Below the pieces are notes generated by a model. That model did no database searches, was not told where the DNA came from, and was given only the letters and a program-made list of their open reading frames with translations. Positions 26,190 to 39,409 of a stretch of DNA of 64,000 bases are shown piece after piece. Source of the DNA: Fimbriimonadales bacterium (GTDB lineage Bacteria > Armatimonadota > Fimbriimonadia > Fimbriimonadales > GBS-DC); the NCBI GenBank assembly GCA_026003075.1, contig BPGO01000002.1, positions 248,001 through 312,000 of the forward strand. Reading direction: 5' to 3'. Every line of letters starts with the position of its first letter. Position 1 is the first letter of the stretch. The translations under genes and the position numbers were made by a program.

Positions 26190-26875
26190 GCGAGATAGTC
26201 CGCTAACGATTGGTACAGAGCTTGCACGAGCGTCTCCAACTCCAACGGCGGTGGTACGGGGTGGGCGTGCCCAAACAGTGCCTCCACAGGCGCCTCAGGG
26301 AGCCGCAGCGGGATGGATGCCTGCATGAGCACTTTTGCGCCGCGCACAAGGAGCGCACACCCCATCAGTTTGATGCCCGTCTCCGCGTGAACAATATCGG
26401 CGATGGCGGGCGTGGCGAAGCAGTCGCCCCCGTCGTCAAGGCTACGCGGGTCAGGCGCAGCGGCGTCGCCTTGAGCGGCAGGCACACCCACATGCCGAAA
26501 CGCCTCCATCAAAGCTGGAGCCAGTTGCAGATAGACCTGACGCGGATAGAGCCGAACGCGTGCAGGCTGCCACACCAACGCCAGCGTCAAATCGTGCCCG
26601 TGCAGCACCGCTTTGCCTCCGGTGGGGCGACGAAACATCGGGATGCCGAGCCGTTCACAGCCCTCTACGAGGCGCGGTGGCAACTGCTGATTCACGCCAT
26701 AGGTCACCGCCGGCGATGCCCACTGATACACTCGTAGCGTCGCAGGGGTTTCGCCCCGCTCGAACGCCTCAAGCAGGGCGAGATCGCGTGCCATGTTCAC
26801 TTCGGGGGGACAGATACCGTCGTTTAGCAGGCGCACGCGGGCACTTCCTGCGGATAGATGACGATGCCCTGCCAT
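26174..26875 (-). CDS. Lipoyl/octanoyl transferase, LipM-like
   Basis: Biotin/lipoyl protein ligase-fold enzyme of 233 residues that probably moves octanoate to GcvH. Signatures are RRPTGGKAVLHGHDLT (lipoate-binding loop), Cys152 in DCFATPAIADIV at the position of the LipM catalytic cysteine, and Lys169 in GIKLMGCALLVRGAKVLMQASI. The Cys argues for LipM over lipoate ligase LplA. The start ATG 26875 overlaps gcvPB by 52 nt, so it is coupled to a glycine cleavage gene whose system needs lipoylated GcvH. Confidence 0.85.
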   Translation of the reverse strand: MAGHRHLSAGSARVRLLNDGICPPEVNMARDLALLEAFERGETPATLRVYQWASPAVTYGVNQQLPPRLVEGCERLGIPMFRRPTGGKAVLHGHDLTLALVWQPARVRLYPRQVYLQLAPALMEAFRHVGVPAAQGDAAAPDPRSLDDGGDCFATPAIADIVHAETGIKLMGCALLVRGAKVLMQASIPLRLPEAPVEALFGHAHPVPPPLELETLVQALYQSLADYLAHNGS

Positions 26876-28332
26876 CGTAAGATGAGATTCTTGGCTGCGC
26901 CTGCCTCATCCAGCCGACGCACAGGCGTGTTATGCGGCGCGTTGTGCAGGAGCTCCGGCTGCTCCATCGCCTCGCGAGCGATCTCCAGCAGCGCATTAGC
27001 AAACATGTCGATGGTCTGCTTGCTCTCAGTTTCGGTCGGCTCGATCATCAAGCACTCGGGCACAATCAGGGGGAAATACATCGTGGGCGGATGGAAGCCA
27101 TAGTCCAGCAGGCGTTTCGCGATGTCAAACGCTCGCACACCGTACTGCTGCTTGTAATGCTTCGCCGTGACCACACATTCGTGCATACAGAGGCGATCGA
27201 CTGCAGGCGGGAATGCTTGGCGAATACGTGCCAGCATATAGTTGGCGTTCAGCACGGCGAACTCACCAATCGTGCGCAGGTTCTCGCCCCCGTAGGCGCG
27301 AATGTACGCATACGCCCGCACCAGATTGAGAAAGTTGCCATAGAACGCATGCACGCGCCCGATGGACTGCGGGTAATTCGAGGAGAGCGCATAGCGCCCA
27401 TCGTCGGTCTGTACGATTCGGGGGACGGGCAGGAACGGAGCCAGACGCTCCGATACACCCACTGCCCCTGCCCCAGGTCCGCCCCCGCCGTGCGGTGTGG
27501 AGAAGGTCTTGTGCAAGTTCAGGTGCATGCAGTCGAATCCAATATCTGCAGGGCGCACGACGCCCACCAGCGCGTTCATATTCGCACCGTCGCAGAACAC
27601 CAACGCGCCTGCCTCGTGGAGCAGTTCGCAAGCTTTGCGAGCGTTGCGGTCGAACAGTCCCAAGGTACTGGGATTCGTGAGCATCATCGCCGCCACTTCG
27701 TCGCTCAGCGCCGCCTTCAAGGCGTCCAAGTCTGTGTCGCCCTCGGCATTCGTGGGGATAGACTTAACGGTGTAGCCACAAAGCGCCGCGGAGGCGGGAT
27801 TGGTGCCGTGCGCTGAGTCGGGCACGAGGACAATTTTACGCTTCTGTCCCTCGCCGCGCGATTCGTGGTAGGCTTTGATAAGCATCAGGCTCAACAACTC
27901 GCCGTGCGCGCCAGCCACATTTTGCAGGGTGACCTCCGCAAAGCCTGTAATCGCCTTGAGGTCTTGCTGCAGTTCGTACATCAGTTGCAGCGCCCCTTGC
28001 GAGAGCGATTCGGGCTGGAGCGGGTGCGCATGGGTGAAGCCCGAAAGCGCAGCGACCTTCTCGTTGATGCGTGGGTTGTACTTCATCGTGCAGGAGCCAA
28101 GCGGGTAGAAACCGATGTCGATACCGTAATTGCGCTGAGAGAGGCGCGTGTAGTGACGCAGAGCATCCAGTTCACTCACTTCGGGCAGCGCAGGCGGCTC
28201 AAAGCGCACATTCTGCTCACCCAGCAGCTCCGCAAGCGGCTGGGTGGGCACATCGCACGCAGGAGGAAGCACCCCTTTGCGCCCCGGCACACTGCGCTCA
28301 AAAATCAACGGAAAATCAACTTGGCGACCCAT
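26824..28332 (-). CDS. gcvPB: Glycine dehydrogenase (decarboxylating) subunit 2
   Basis: Second subunit of the split P-protein of the glycine cleavage system, carrying the PLP site. From ATG 28332 the product is 502 residues and starts like its family (FPLIFERSVPGRKGVLPP). Lys275 in HLNLHKTFSTPHGGGGPG binds PLP. An upstream ATG (28362) is possible, but TACAAT (28346-28341) ends 8 nt before ATG 28332, which points to a leaderless mRNA. The partner gcvPA and gcvH lie about 11 kb away at 39.0-40.8 kb. No gcvT is seen in the window. Confidence 0.95.
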   Translation of the reverse strand: MGRQVDFPLIFERSVPGRKGVLPPACDVPTQPLAELLGEQNVRFEPPALPEVSELDALRHYTRLSQRNYGIDIGFYPLGSCTMKYNPRINEKVAALSGFTHAHPLQPESLSQGALQLMYELQQDLKAITGFAEVTLQNVAGAHGELLSLMLIKAYHESRGEGQKRKIVLVPDSAHGTNPASAALCGYTVKSIPTNAEGDTDLDALKAALSDEVAAMMLTNPSTLGLFDRNARKACELLHEAGALVFCDGANMNALVGVVRPADIGFDCMHLNLHKTFSTPHGGGGPGAGAVGVSERLAPFLPVPRIVQTDDGRYALSSNYPQSIGRVHAFYGNFLNLVRAYAYIRAYGGENLRTIGEFAVLNANYMLARIRQAFPPAVDRLCMHECVVTAKHYKQQYGVRAFDIAKRLLDYGFHPPTMYFPLIVPECLMIEPTETESKQTIDMFANALLEIAREAMEQPELLHNAPHNTPVRRLDEAGAAKNLILRWQGIVIYPQEVPACAC

Positions 28333-28384
28333 ATCGGAGAATTGTACCTGATCCGTCAACACACTCTAAAATCCAACTTGGGTG

Positions 28385-28390
28385 TATAAT
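28385..28390 (+). promoter_or_regulatory. -10 box of the BNR/dockerin gene
   Basis: TATAAT in GGGTGTATAATTAC, ending 10 nt before ATG 28401. Transcription would start within about 3 nt of the start codon. Confidence 0.55.
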
Positions 28391-28400
28391 TACATACGCT

Positions 28401-30974
28401 ATGCGTTACGCTTGGTTTGTGGGCGCGCTGATGTGTCTGTCGCTCAGCGCAGCGCAAGAGGTCAAAGCAGAAGCAGGGTCCACCCAATCTGTTGAAACAG
28501 TCGCTACCGAGCCACCCTATCCCTCTCTACAACAACTCAAGCGATGGATCGAGCGAGAGAAGAAGCGCGCGAAAGAGCGCCTCGCAGCGTTGGAGCAGAA
28601 CGGTACCCCGTTAGACCCCACACATCGCCATAAACTGGAGGAGGGTCCCGAATATCTGGAAGCATTGTGGGACTACCTATATGTGCGTGCCTATCCGAAC
28701 GACGCGGTGGACTGGCGGGCGTATCTTCGTGCGGCGGAGCAGCGCGACTTGATGGCGGGTGCATTCTTCCCAGCGTCTGGAGCGCGCTGGGAATTCGTGG
28801 GACCGCGTAACGCAAATCCACCCTACCGTACCTACTTTGGCACTGCGGGCGTGTCTGGGCGCGTGAACGCCGTTGCATATGACCCTGTGAACCCGAATGT
28901 TTACTACATCGGCGCGCCGCAGGGGGGCGTGTGGAAAACTACAGACGGCGGCGCCACATGGCAACCCCTGACCGACTATTGGCAATTCCTACAGGTCGCT
29001 TGCATTGCGATCCATCCCACGAACCCGAACCTAATTTATGTCGGCACAGGCGATTTTCAAGGCTGGATGCGTCCGTTCTCGCAGGGGGTGATGCGCTCCA
29101 CCGACGGCGGACAGACCTGGCAGAGCCTCGGCGCCGCTCAGTTCGACAATCGCTGTGTATCGGACATCCTGATCGACCCCGAAAACCCGAACATAATCAC
29201 CGTCTGCACAGGCTGGGGACCTTATCAGAGCATCGCAGGATTCCTCTGGCGCAGCACGGACGGGGGAAACACTTGGACACGCGTGAGCTCCGTTAGCGCG
29301 ATTTGGAGCGACTTAGCCGTGAGTGCGCGCAACCCGACGACAGGCGTGCGCTACTATTACGCGGTGGGGCACGGCAATCCGGGTCGGCTGCTGCGCTCCA
29401 GCGATCGCGGGCTCACATGGACAACGCTCAACGCGCCGTTCAGTGCAGGCTACCAATCCTCCCTGCGCGTGGCGACCTCGCCCACCAACCCCGACCGTGT
29501 CTACCTCATGTCGGGAGTGGACTCGCAGGTATGGGTGAGCAACAATGCGGGCGCTACTTGGACCGCGATGAACCCCAGCGTGGACGGTGGGTTCTATCAA
29601 GCGTGGTACGACGCTACGATGCACATCTCCCGCGATAGCGCCGGCAACGATGTGTTGTATCTGGGGTTGGTGGATTTAGTTCAGTGGACTCCCAACTACG
29701 GCTGGCGCTCACTCGGTCAAGGGTTCACGAATCAGGCGATTATCCATGTGGATATCCACAGTATGGCGGTTAACCCCCGCGATCCAAATGAGCTGCTCAT
29801 CGGCTGTGACGGAGGCGTCTACCGCCTGACCTACACGCCCAGTACAGGCGCGGTGAATATCACAGGGCTGAACGCGACGCTGGGCATCACCCAAGTCTAT
29901 TGGGCTGCATTCCATCCAACGGATGCGAACCGCATGATGGGAGGAGCGCAAGATAACGCCACCCCGCGCGCAAACGGCAATCTGAGTAGCTGGCAGTGCA
30001 TCGTAGGCGGCGACGGAGCCTACTGCGCTTATAACCCCAGCAACCCGAATATTCAATACGCCAGTTCGCAGTATCTTAACATCCTACGCACTACGAACAA
30101 CTGGCTCACCTCCCAAGACATCACCCCAAACTACGGCTCCGATCGCGTGGCTTTTATTGCGCCCTTGACAATCCATCCCGCACGGCCTAACTGGATGCTG
30201 GCAGGAACGAACTACCTTTATATCTGGAACGAATCCACGCGCACCTGGACGAACCGTGTGGGCGGGCAGTCCCTCACGAATGGACGCCTGCGTGCCATCG
30301 CGGGCGCGCCCAGCAACGCAAATGTCATCTATACAGGCGGCGACGACGGACAGATATGGATGACCACGAACGGCGGCAGCACTTGGCGACCGATTAACGC
30401 GGGGCTACCGAACCGCGCCGTGATGGATATCGCCGTTCACCCCACGAATCCCTACACAATCTATGTGGCGCTGGGCGGTACAGGCACGCCCCATGTATAC
30501 CGCTGTGATAATACGCTTGCCGATCCTGTGCAGTGGGTCAACATCAGCGGCTCGGGAATCACGGGACTGCCCGATGTGCATACGAACACAATCTGCTTAG
30601 ATCCCGCTTCCCCCGACACCGTCCTTTATGTGGGCAACGATGTGGGCTTTTTCTATAGTTTAGACGGTGGAGCGACTTGGCGCAACGGCACGCAGCCACT
30701 GGGGCTGCCGAATGTGCAGGTCAACACCGTACGCGTTGTGCCTGCCACGGGCTACCTCATGGCGGCGACCTATGGGCGTGGCATCTGGCGCATTCCCCTG
30801 CCCCTCACCCCCACCGGCGACGCAAACGGCGACGGCTGCGTGGACGATAGCGACCTACTCATCGTTCTCTTCAACTTCGGCACAAACGATGTGCAAGCCG
30901 ACCTGAACCGCGACGGCGTCGTGGACGATAGCGACCTGCTGTTGGTGCTGTTCCACTTCGGAAGCGGGTGCTAA
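28401..30974 (+). CDS. Secreted BNR/sortilin-type propeller protein with C-terminal dockerin-like repeat
   Basis: An 857-residue exported protein. MRYAWFVGALMCLSLSAAQ is the signal peptide; I reject an upstream in-frame ATG because it lies inside divergent gcvPB. Repeated Asp-box motifs (STDGGQTWQSLG, STDGGNTWTRVS, TTNGGSTWRPIN, SLDGGATWRNG) mark a sortilin/Vps10-like double propeller. The last 55 residues contain two Ca-binding loops (DANGDGCVDDSDLLIVLF, DLNRDGVVDDSDLLLVLF) like type I dockerins, ending FGSGC. Similar tails are common on exported proteins in this part of the tree. It may act in polymer binding or degradation; no catalytic residue can be assigned. Confidence 0.88.
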   Translation: MRYAWFVGALMCLSLSAAQEVKAEAGSTQSVETVATEPPYPSLQQLKRWIEREKKRAKERLAALEQNGTPLDPTHRHKLEEGPEYLEALWDYLYVRAYPNDAVDWRAYLRAAEQRDLMAGAFFPASGARWEFVGPRNANPPYRTYFGTAGVSGRVNAVAYDPVNPNVYYIGAPQGGVWKTTDGGATWQPLTDYWQFLQVACIAIHPTNPNLIYVGTGDFQGWMRPFSQGVMRSTDGGQTWQSLGAAQFDNRCVSDILIDPENPNIITVCTGWGPYQSIAGFLWRSTDGGNTWTRVSSVSAIWSDLAVSARNPTTGVRYYYAVGHGNPGRLLRSSDRGLTWTTLNAPFSAGYQSSLRVATSPTNPDRVYLMSGVDSQVWVSNNAGATWTAMNPSVDGGFYQAWYDATMHISRDSAGNDVLYLGLVDLVQWTPNYGWRSLGQGFTNQAIIHVDIHSMAVNPRDPNELLIGCDGGVYRLTYTPSTGAVNITGLNATLGITQVYWAAFHPTDANRMMGGAQDNATPRANGNLSSWQCIVGGDGAYCAYNPSNPNIQYASSQYLNILRTTNNWLTSQDITPNYGSDRVAFIAPLTIHPARPNWMLAGTNYLYIWNESTRTWTNRVGGQSLTNGRLRAIAGAPSNANVIYTGGDDGQIWMTTNGGSTWRPINAGLPNRAVMDIAVHPTNPYTIYVALGGTGTPHVYRCDNTLADPVQWVNISGSGITGLPDVHTNTICLDPASPDTVLYVGNDVGFFYSLDGGATWRNGTQPLGLPNVQVNTVRVVPATGYLMAATYGRGIWRIPLPLTPTGDANGDGCVDDSDLLIVLFNFGTNDVQADLNRDGVVDDSDLLLVLFHFGSGC

Positions 30975-31001
30975 GCCGCCAAACGCCAAGACCAAAAACG
31001 C

Positions 31002-32990
31002 TCAGTTATTCCATCCCAGATGCCCGTTGATGGAGATGGTGTACACCGCCTGACCCGTAATCAGGTGGTAGATGGCTAACGGCATATCGATGGCAAACTC
31101 GCCCAAAATCACCCCGATTGCCACCGCGCGTAGCTTCTCATAGCCCGGTAAGCCGAAATAACGGTTCACAAAGAGCTTAATCAGCAGTACAATTCCCAAC
31201 CCGAACCACACATAATCGATACCGAAGTTCATCGAGAGCGCGTAGCCTGCGGGATGGATGGGAAACCCCGGAATGCGATAGCGTATGAAGTCCAGCAGCA
31301 GCACGAAGCAGAACGCGCCTGTGAAAAAGGCAATCGCCGTGACATTCGGGGGGTAGCGGTTATCGGCAAGTTGTGTGATCACGCCCGCCATACCGCCGCC
31401 CATATCAGCAGCGCCGTCACGATAGTAGCGGTTGATGCTAAACACCTCACCCAGAAAGATGCCCAGCAGCACCGCCGCCGCCATCACGAAAAAGAGCGAT
31501 TTCTGATTCAGCCGCGCAATCTCGCCCATCTTCATCGATTCCAACTGGTAAGGCATCGGGTGGGTGCGGTGCAAGCGGTTCATAAAGTGGAAAGTGGTCA
31601 TCAGCTTCGTGATCGTGGACTCGGTCAGGTTCTGCGTGCCTGTGAAGGCGATCATCAGCTGGTGCGGTCCCATAAACGCCATCTCGTGGATCGGGGCACC
31701 GAGCTGCGCCCTGAGTCGCGTCACTACCACGCTAAATGCCATAAAGAGGGAGACATAAATCGTGACCAGCCACCATGGCAGCCCGACGGTGACGCCCAGC
31801 CCAATGAGTACGGCAAGGCTTGCAATCAATCCGATAAACGCCCACCGCGCCGAGAGCGCATAACCTGCCTCGGGATTCTCGCCAGTCTTGATTTCGTTCC
31901 AGATGTGCTTGAGGTAGCCACGCGAGGCGTAAATCACGCTCACAAAGAGCCCCAAAAACGCCCCCCAAGACTGCTCGCTGAAGTACGGCGGCTGGGGCAC
32001 CAGATAGCCCCCGCCGAACACGCCCTGCTCGTAGCCCATCGCGGCGGTAATCACCTGCATCCCTTTACGCACGAAGTAAAACAGCACGCTGGAAAACAGC
32101 AGGTCGTTTGGCACGAACACGCCGATCGCCGCCATGTAGGGGAATAGCCCAACGGGAATCCAGCCCACCTGATTCCAAGGCGGCGTGGTGAAATAGTCGT
32201 TCAGCGCGGCGAGGAAGCGAACATTGATGCGCGGGATCCACGGGAAGAACACATGCAGACCGTTCACCACGCCGATTGCAAAAGTCACAATAAATGCGCC
32301 CCACAAATAACGACTGCGCCAGAGCGGCGACTGCGGCTGGCACAGCAGCATCGGAACTTGAATGATGGGAAACGCAAGACGCTCCTGCTGCGTCCACAGG
32401 CGACGCATAAGCGTGTTAATACACAGCATCGCCAGCGTCGCGGAGCCAAAAAGACCTATCCACCCCAGAAAGATGGGCAACCAGACGCTCAACTTCGTGA
32501 GCGCGTATGGGAACTTATATCCGCCGATGCCATACTCGCGTATCGGCTCGGCTTGGGTGTGAAAGAGCCAAGTGGTCAAGTGCGGGAGGATGCGGTTCCG
32601 ATAGGTGTCGTTATTCTCCGCGTACAGCCCGAACGAGTGCCATAATGGGGCGCAGACATTCATCCACTCCGCTGCCATCGCCGTGCCGACGAATAGAATT
32701 GTGAAAATCACCACCAGATCGGGCGTCTCCAGCAGCCAGCGGCGAAAGAGAAGTCGCCCGATTGCGTTGAGCAGCGCAACGACCATCAGCGTCGCCACGG
32801 GCGGTATCATCAGCGAGAAAATCACACTCAGCACGATTTCCACCGCCCAGTAGGTCGTGAACGGCAGCAATGCGAAGCCAATCAGCACCCCCCGCAGGCG
32901 TAGCCCGCGCGCACGCTCAATCGTGGGCGTCGTGAGGAGCCCGTCAGGCTGCGTCTGCGGAGGCTCATGCACTACAGGCTTGACCGACAT
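31002..32990 (-). CDS. Multi-pass membrane protein, DUF6785/DUF6784-like
   Basis: A 662-residue protein with about 14 hydrophobic spans, distantly reminiscent of OPT-type transporters. Start ATG 32990 gives MSVKPVVHEPP; a longer version from 33062 would overlap the divergent polB promoter. The segments EWMNVCAPLWHSFGLYAENNDTYR and QQERLAFPIIQVPMLL resemble the large Armatimonadota/Planctomycetes family I recall as DUF6785/DUF6784. Function unknown. It is a single gene, divergent from polB. Confidence 0.65.
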   Translation of the reverse strand: MSVKPVVHEPPQTQPDGLLTTPTIERARGLRLRGVLIGFALLPFTTYWAVEIVLSVIFSLMIPPVATLMVVALLNAIGRLLFRRWLLETPDLVVIFTILFVGTAMAAEWMNVCAPLWHSFGLYAENNDTYRNRILPHLTTWLFHTQAEPIREYGIGGYKFPYALTKLSVWLPIFLGWIGLFGSATLAMLCINTLMRRLWTQQERLAFPIIQVPMLLCQPQSPLWRSRYLWGAFIVTFAIGVVNGLHVFFPWIPRINVRFLAALNDYFTTPPWNQVGWIPVGLFPYMAAIGVFVPNDLLFSSVLFYFVRKGMQVITAAMGYEQGVFGGGYLVPQPPYFSEQSWGAFLGLFVSVIYASRGYLKHIWNEIKTGENPEAGYALSARWAFIGLIASLAVLIGLGVTVGLPWWLVTIYVSLFMAFSVVVTRLRAQLGAPIHEMAFMGPHQLMIAFTGTQNLTESTITKLMTTFHFMNRLHRTHPMPYQLESMKMGEIARLNQKSLFFVMAAAVLLGIFLGEVFSINRYYRDGAADMGGGMAGVITQLADNRYPPNVTAIAFFTGAFCFVLLLDFIRYRIPGFPIHPAGYALSMNFGIDYVWFGLGIVLLIKLFVNRYFGLPGYEKLRAVAIGVILGEFAIDMPLAIYHLITGQAVYTISINGHLGWNN

Positions 32991-33032
32991 ACAGCATACG
33001 ATTTCTACACGCCCGCCGTGTTTCCTGCAAGG

Positions 33033-33038
33033 TATAAT
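33033..33038 (+). promoter_or_regulatory. -10 box of polB (leaderless)
   Basis: TATAAT ends only 6 nt before ATG 33045, so the transcript probably begins at or next to the start codon. No SD is present. Confidence 0.6.
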
Positions 33039-33044
33039 CCTGCT

Positions 33045-37377
<4,333 letters not shown>

Positions 37378-37420
37378 ACCACGCGTCGCCGTTGAGGAAC
37401 TTTACTCCCGCACGATGGTG

Positions 37421-37426
37421 TATAAT
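37421..37426 (+). promoter_or_regulatory. -10 box upstream of the pafA/dop-family gene
   Basis: TATAAT in GTGTATAATAAG, 29 nt before the start codon. No -35 at proper spacing. Confidence 0.5.
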
Positions 37427-37455
37427 AAGCATATGAGCCGTAGGGGGAGTCAACG

Positions 37456-38931
37456 ATGATAGGGCGTCGCGTGTTTGGTATCGAGACTGAGTTCGGATGC
37501 TTCGTGCGGGACGAGCGCGTGGGCACTGCCGAAACGGTCGTCGAGGCGGTCAAGAACTATGTATTCCACAAGGCACGGCTGGGACTTATCGACCTCACTG
37601 CCCGCGATGAAGCGTTTGAACCGGCGCGCAGCGGCGGATTCCTGGTGAACGGAGGACGCCTCTATATTGATGCGGTGGGCAGCCACTTAGAGTATGCGAC
37701 CCCCGAGTGCGCCAGTTTGTTCGATATCGTCGCTCATGAGAAGGCAGGACAGCGAATCGTCTACAATACGCTCAAACAGATGAACTGGGATGAGCGCGTT
37801 AGCTTCCACAATAATAATGTCGACCACTTCGCAGGGCATACCTTCGGTTGCCACGAGAACTACCTCGTACGCACCGATGACCGCCTCCCCAGCGATTGGC
37901 ACAAACTTGTGCTGCCGTTTCTGACCACGCGCCAGATTTTCGCAGGTGCAGGGCGCGTCGGTGGACACCGGCTCGAACACGCGGGATTCCGCCCCTCCCT
38001 CTCCGAAGTCGCCGACCACCCGATTGACTTCATCTGGGTCTCAAATGTCTATAATGTAGAGCCAGACCCGACGGTGCAGTATCAGTTGTCGCAACGCGCC
38101 GACCACATCGTGCGCGAGAACGCCTCACGCGTGCGCTTCAACCGCGCCATCATCAACCCCAAGTGGGACAGCGTGTACGGCTATCAGAACTATCAGCGGC
38201 TGCACCTGCTCTTTGGCGAGGGCAACATGAGCGAGTACGCCACCGCGCTGAAGATTGGCACGACCTGCCTCGTGTTAGACCTTGCCGAAGCCCGCGCGCT
38301 CCCGAACTGGCTCCGCCTGCAGGACGCCTTGCACACCCTCAAGAGCATCTCGCGCGACCCGACCCGCAAATGGATTGTCACGATGCTGGACGGCAGCACC
38401 ATCTCCGCAATTGACTTGCAACGCGCCTACCTGCAACTGGCGCAGAAACGCTTCGCAGGGCGCGACCCCGAAACCGATTGGGTGTTGCAAGAGTGGGAGT
38501 ATGTGCTGGATACCTTAGAGACCGACCCCGAAAAACTCGAAGACCGCATCGACTGGCTCATCAAGCTCAAAATCCTGCGGGAATATATGGAAGACACGGG
38601 CGCACAGTGGGGCGACGATGCACTGCACTCGATTGATCTGGAGTACCACAACATCAACCCCGAGCAAGGACTCTACTATGCCCTACAGCAAATGGGCGAG
38701 GTGGTGCGTGTGGTGGACGATGTGCAAATTGAAGCGAGCGTCACCACACCGCCGACCGACACCCGTGCCAGCGCACGAGGCTATGTCATCAAGAAACTCG
38801 CCGAGCGACGCTATAACCGCTACTACATCGACTGGGACATCGTCTATGTAGACCGCAATCGCCAAGTCGACATGCGCGACCCGTTCAACACCTACACACG
38901 CGAAGCAGAGCGGTTCGTGATTATGCTGTAA
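37456..38931 (+). CDS. PafA/Dop family enzyme (Pup ligase or Pup deamidase/depupylase)
   Basis: Glutamine-synthetase-like enzyme of the prokaryotic ubiquitin-like (Pup) pathway, 491 residues, starting after GGGGGAG. The ATP/Mg motif GIETEFG (Glu10, Glu12) reads like PafA, whereas PPTDTRASARG near the C-terminus and SISRDPTR read like Dop. The catalytic Asp72 is in GRLYIDAVGSHLEYATPEC. FGCHENYLV and QLSQRADHI are family-wide. A 30-residue insert follows AGAGRVGGH. The signals are mixed, so I do not assign PafA or Dop. No pup, proteasome or mpa gene lies in the window. Confidence 0.88.
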   Translation: MIGRRVFGIETEFGCFVRDERVGTAETVVEAVKNYVFHKARLGLIDLTARDEAFEPARSGGFLVNGGRLYIDAVGSHLEYATPECASLFDIVAHEKAGQRIVYNTLKQMNWDERVSFHNNNVDHFAGHTFGCHENYLVRTDDRLPSDWHKLVLPFLTTRQIFAGAGRVGGHRLEHAGFRPSLSEVADHPIDFIWVSNVYNVEPDPTVQYQLSQRADHIVRENASRVRFNRAIINPKWDSVYGYQNYQRLHLLFGEGNMSEYATALKIGTTCLVLDLAEARALPNWLRLQDALHTLKSISRDPTRKWIVTMLDGSTISAIDLQRAYLQLAQKRFAGRDPETDWVLQEWEYVLDTLETDPEKLEDRIDWLIKLKILREYMEDTGAQWGDDALHSIDLEYHNINPEQGLYYALQQMGEVVRVVDDVQIEASVTTPPTDTRASARGYVIKKLAERRYNRYYIDWDIVYVDRNRQVDMRDPFNTYTREAERFVIML

Positions 38932-38995
38932 TCCGCATCCCAATAACGGAGTGAGTATGCCGCTCGCCGGCGGTTCAAAAAGCCCCCCAATTGGG

Positions 38996-39001
38996 TACAA
39001 T
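38996..39001 (+). promoter_or_regulatory. -10 box of gcvH
   Basis: TACAAT 19 nt before ATG 39021, with GGAGG between them. Confidence 0.45.
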
Positions 39002-39020
39002 ACTCCCTCGGAGGCATCCT

Positions 39021-39401
39021 ATGAATACGCCTGCAGAGCTGCGCTATACCCGAAGCGATGAATGGGTGCGAATCGAAGGCGAGATTGCGACCATCGGCAT
39101 CACCGACTATGCCCAGTCCGAGTTGGGCGATATCGTGTTTCTGGAGCTGCCCGAACCCGGACGCTACTTGCAAACCGACGAGACCTTCGGCGTCATCGAG
39201 TCGGTCAAAGCCGCATCCGACCTGTACGCCCCTGTGGAAGGCGAAGTGACCGAGGTCAACGAATCGCTCCAAAACGCGCTGGAGACGATTAACCAAGACC
39301 CCTACGGCAAAGGCTGGATGATCAAAATCCGCATGAAAGACCCCCGCCAAGCCGAGAGCCTGATGAGCGCGGAAGAGTATAAAAACTATCGTCAAATCTG
39401 A
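39021..39401 (+). CDS. gcvH: Glycine cleavage system H protein
   Basis: Lipoylated carrier that shuttles the aminomethyl group between P, T and L proteins. The 126-residue product starts at ATG 39021 after GGAGGCATCCT. The lipoyl attachment is Lys63 in GVIESVKAASDLYAPV, and the sequence GITDYAQSELGDIVFLELPEPG is the family signature. gcvPA follows after 8 nt. Lipoylation is probably supplied by the LipM-like protein encoded near gcvPB. Confidence 0.96.
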   Translation: MNTPAELRYTRSDEWVRIEGEIATIGITDYAQSELGDIVFLELPEPGRYLQTDETFGVIESVKAASDLYAPVEGEVTEVNESLQNALETINQDPYGKGWMIKIRMKDPRQAESLMSAEEYKNYRQI

Positions 39402-39409
39402 GGTTCGAA

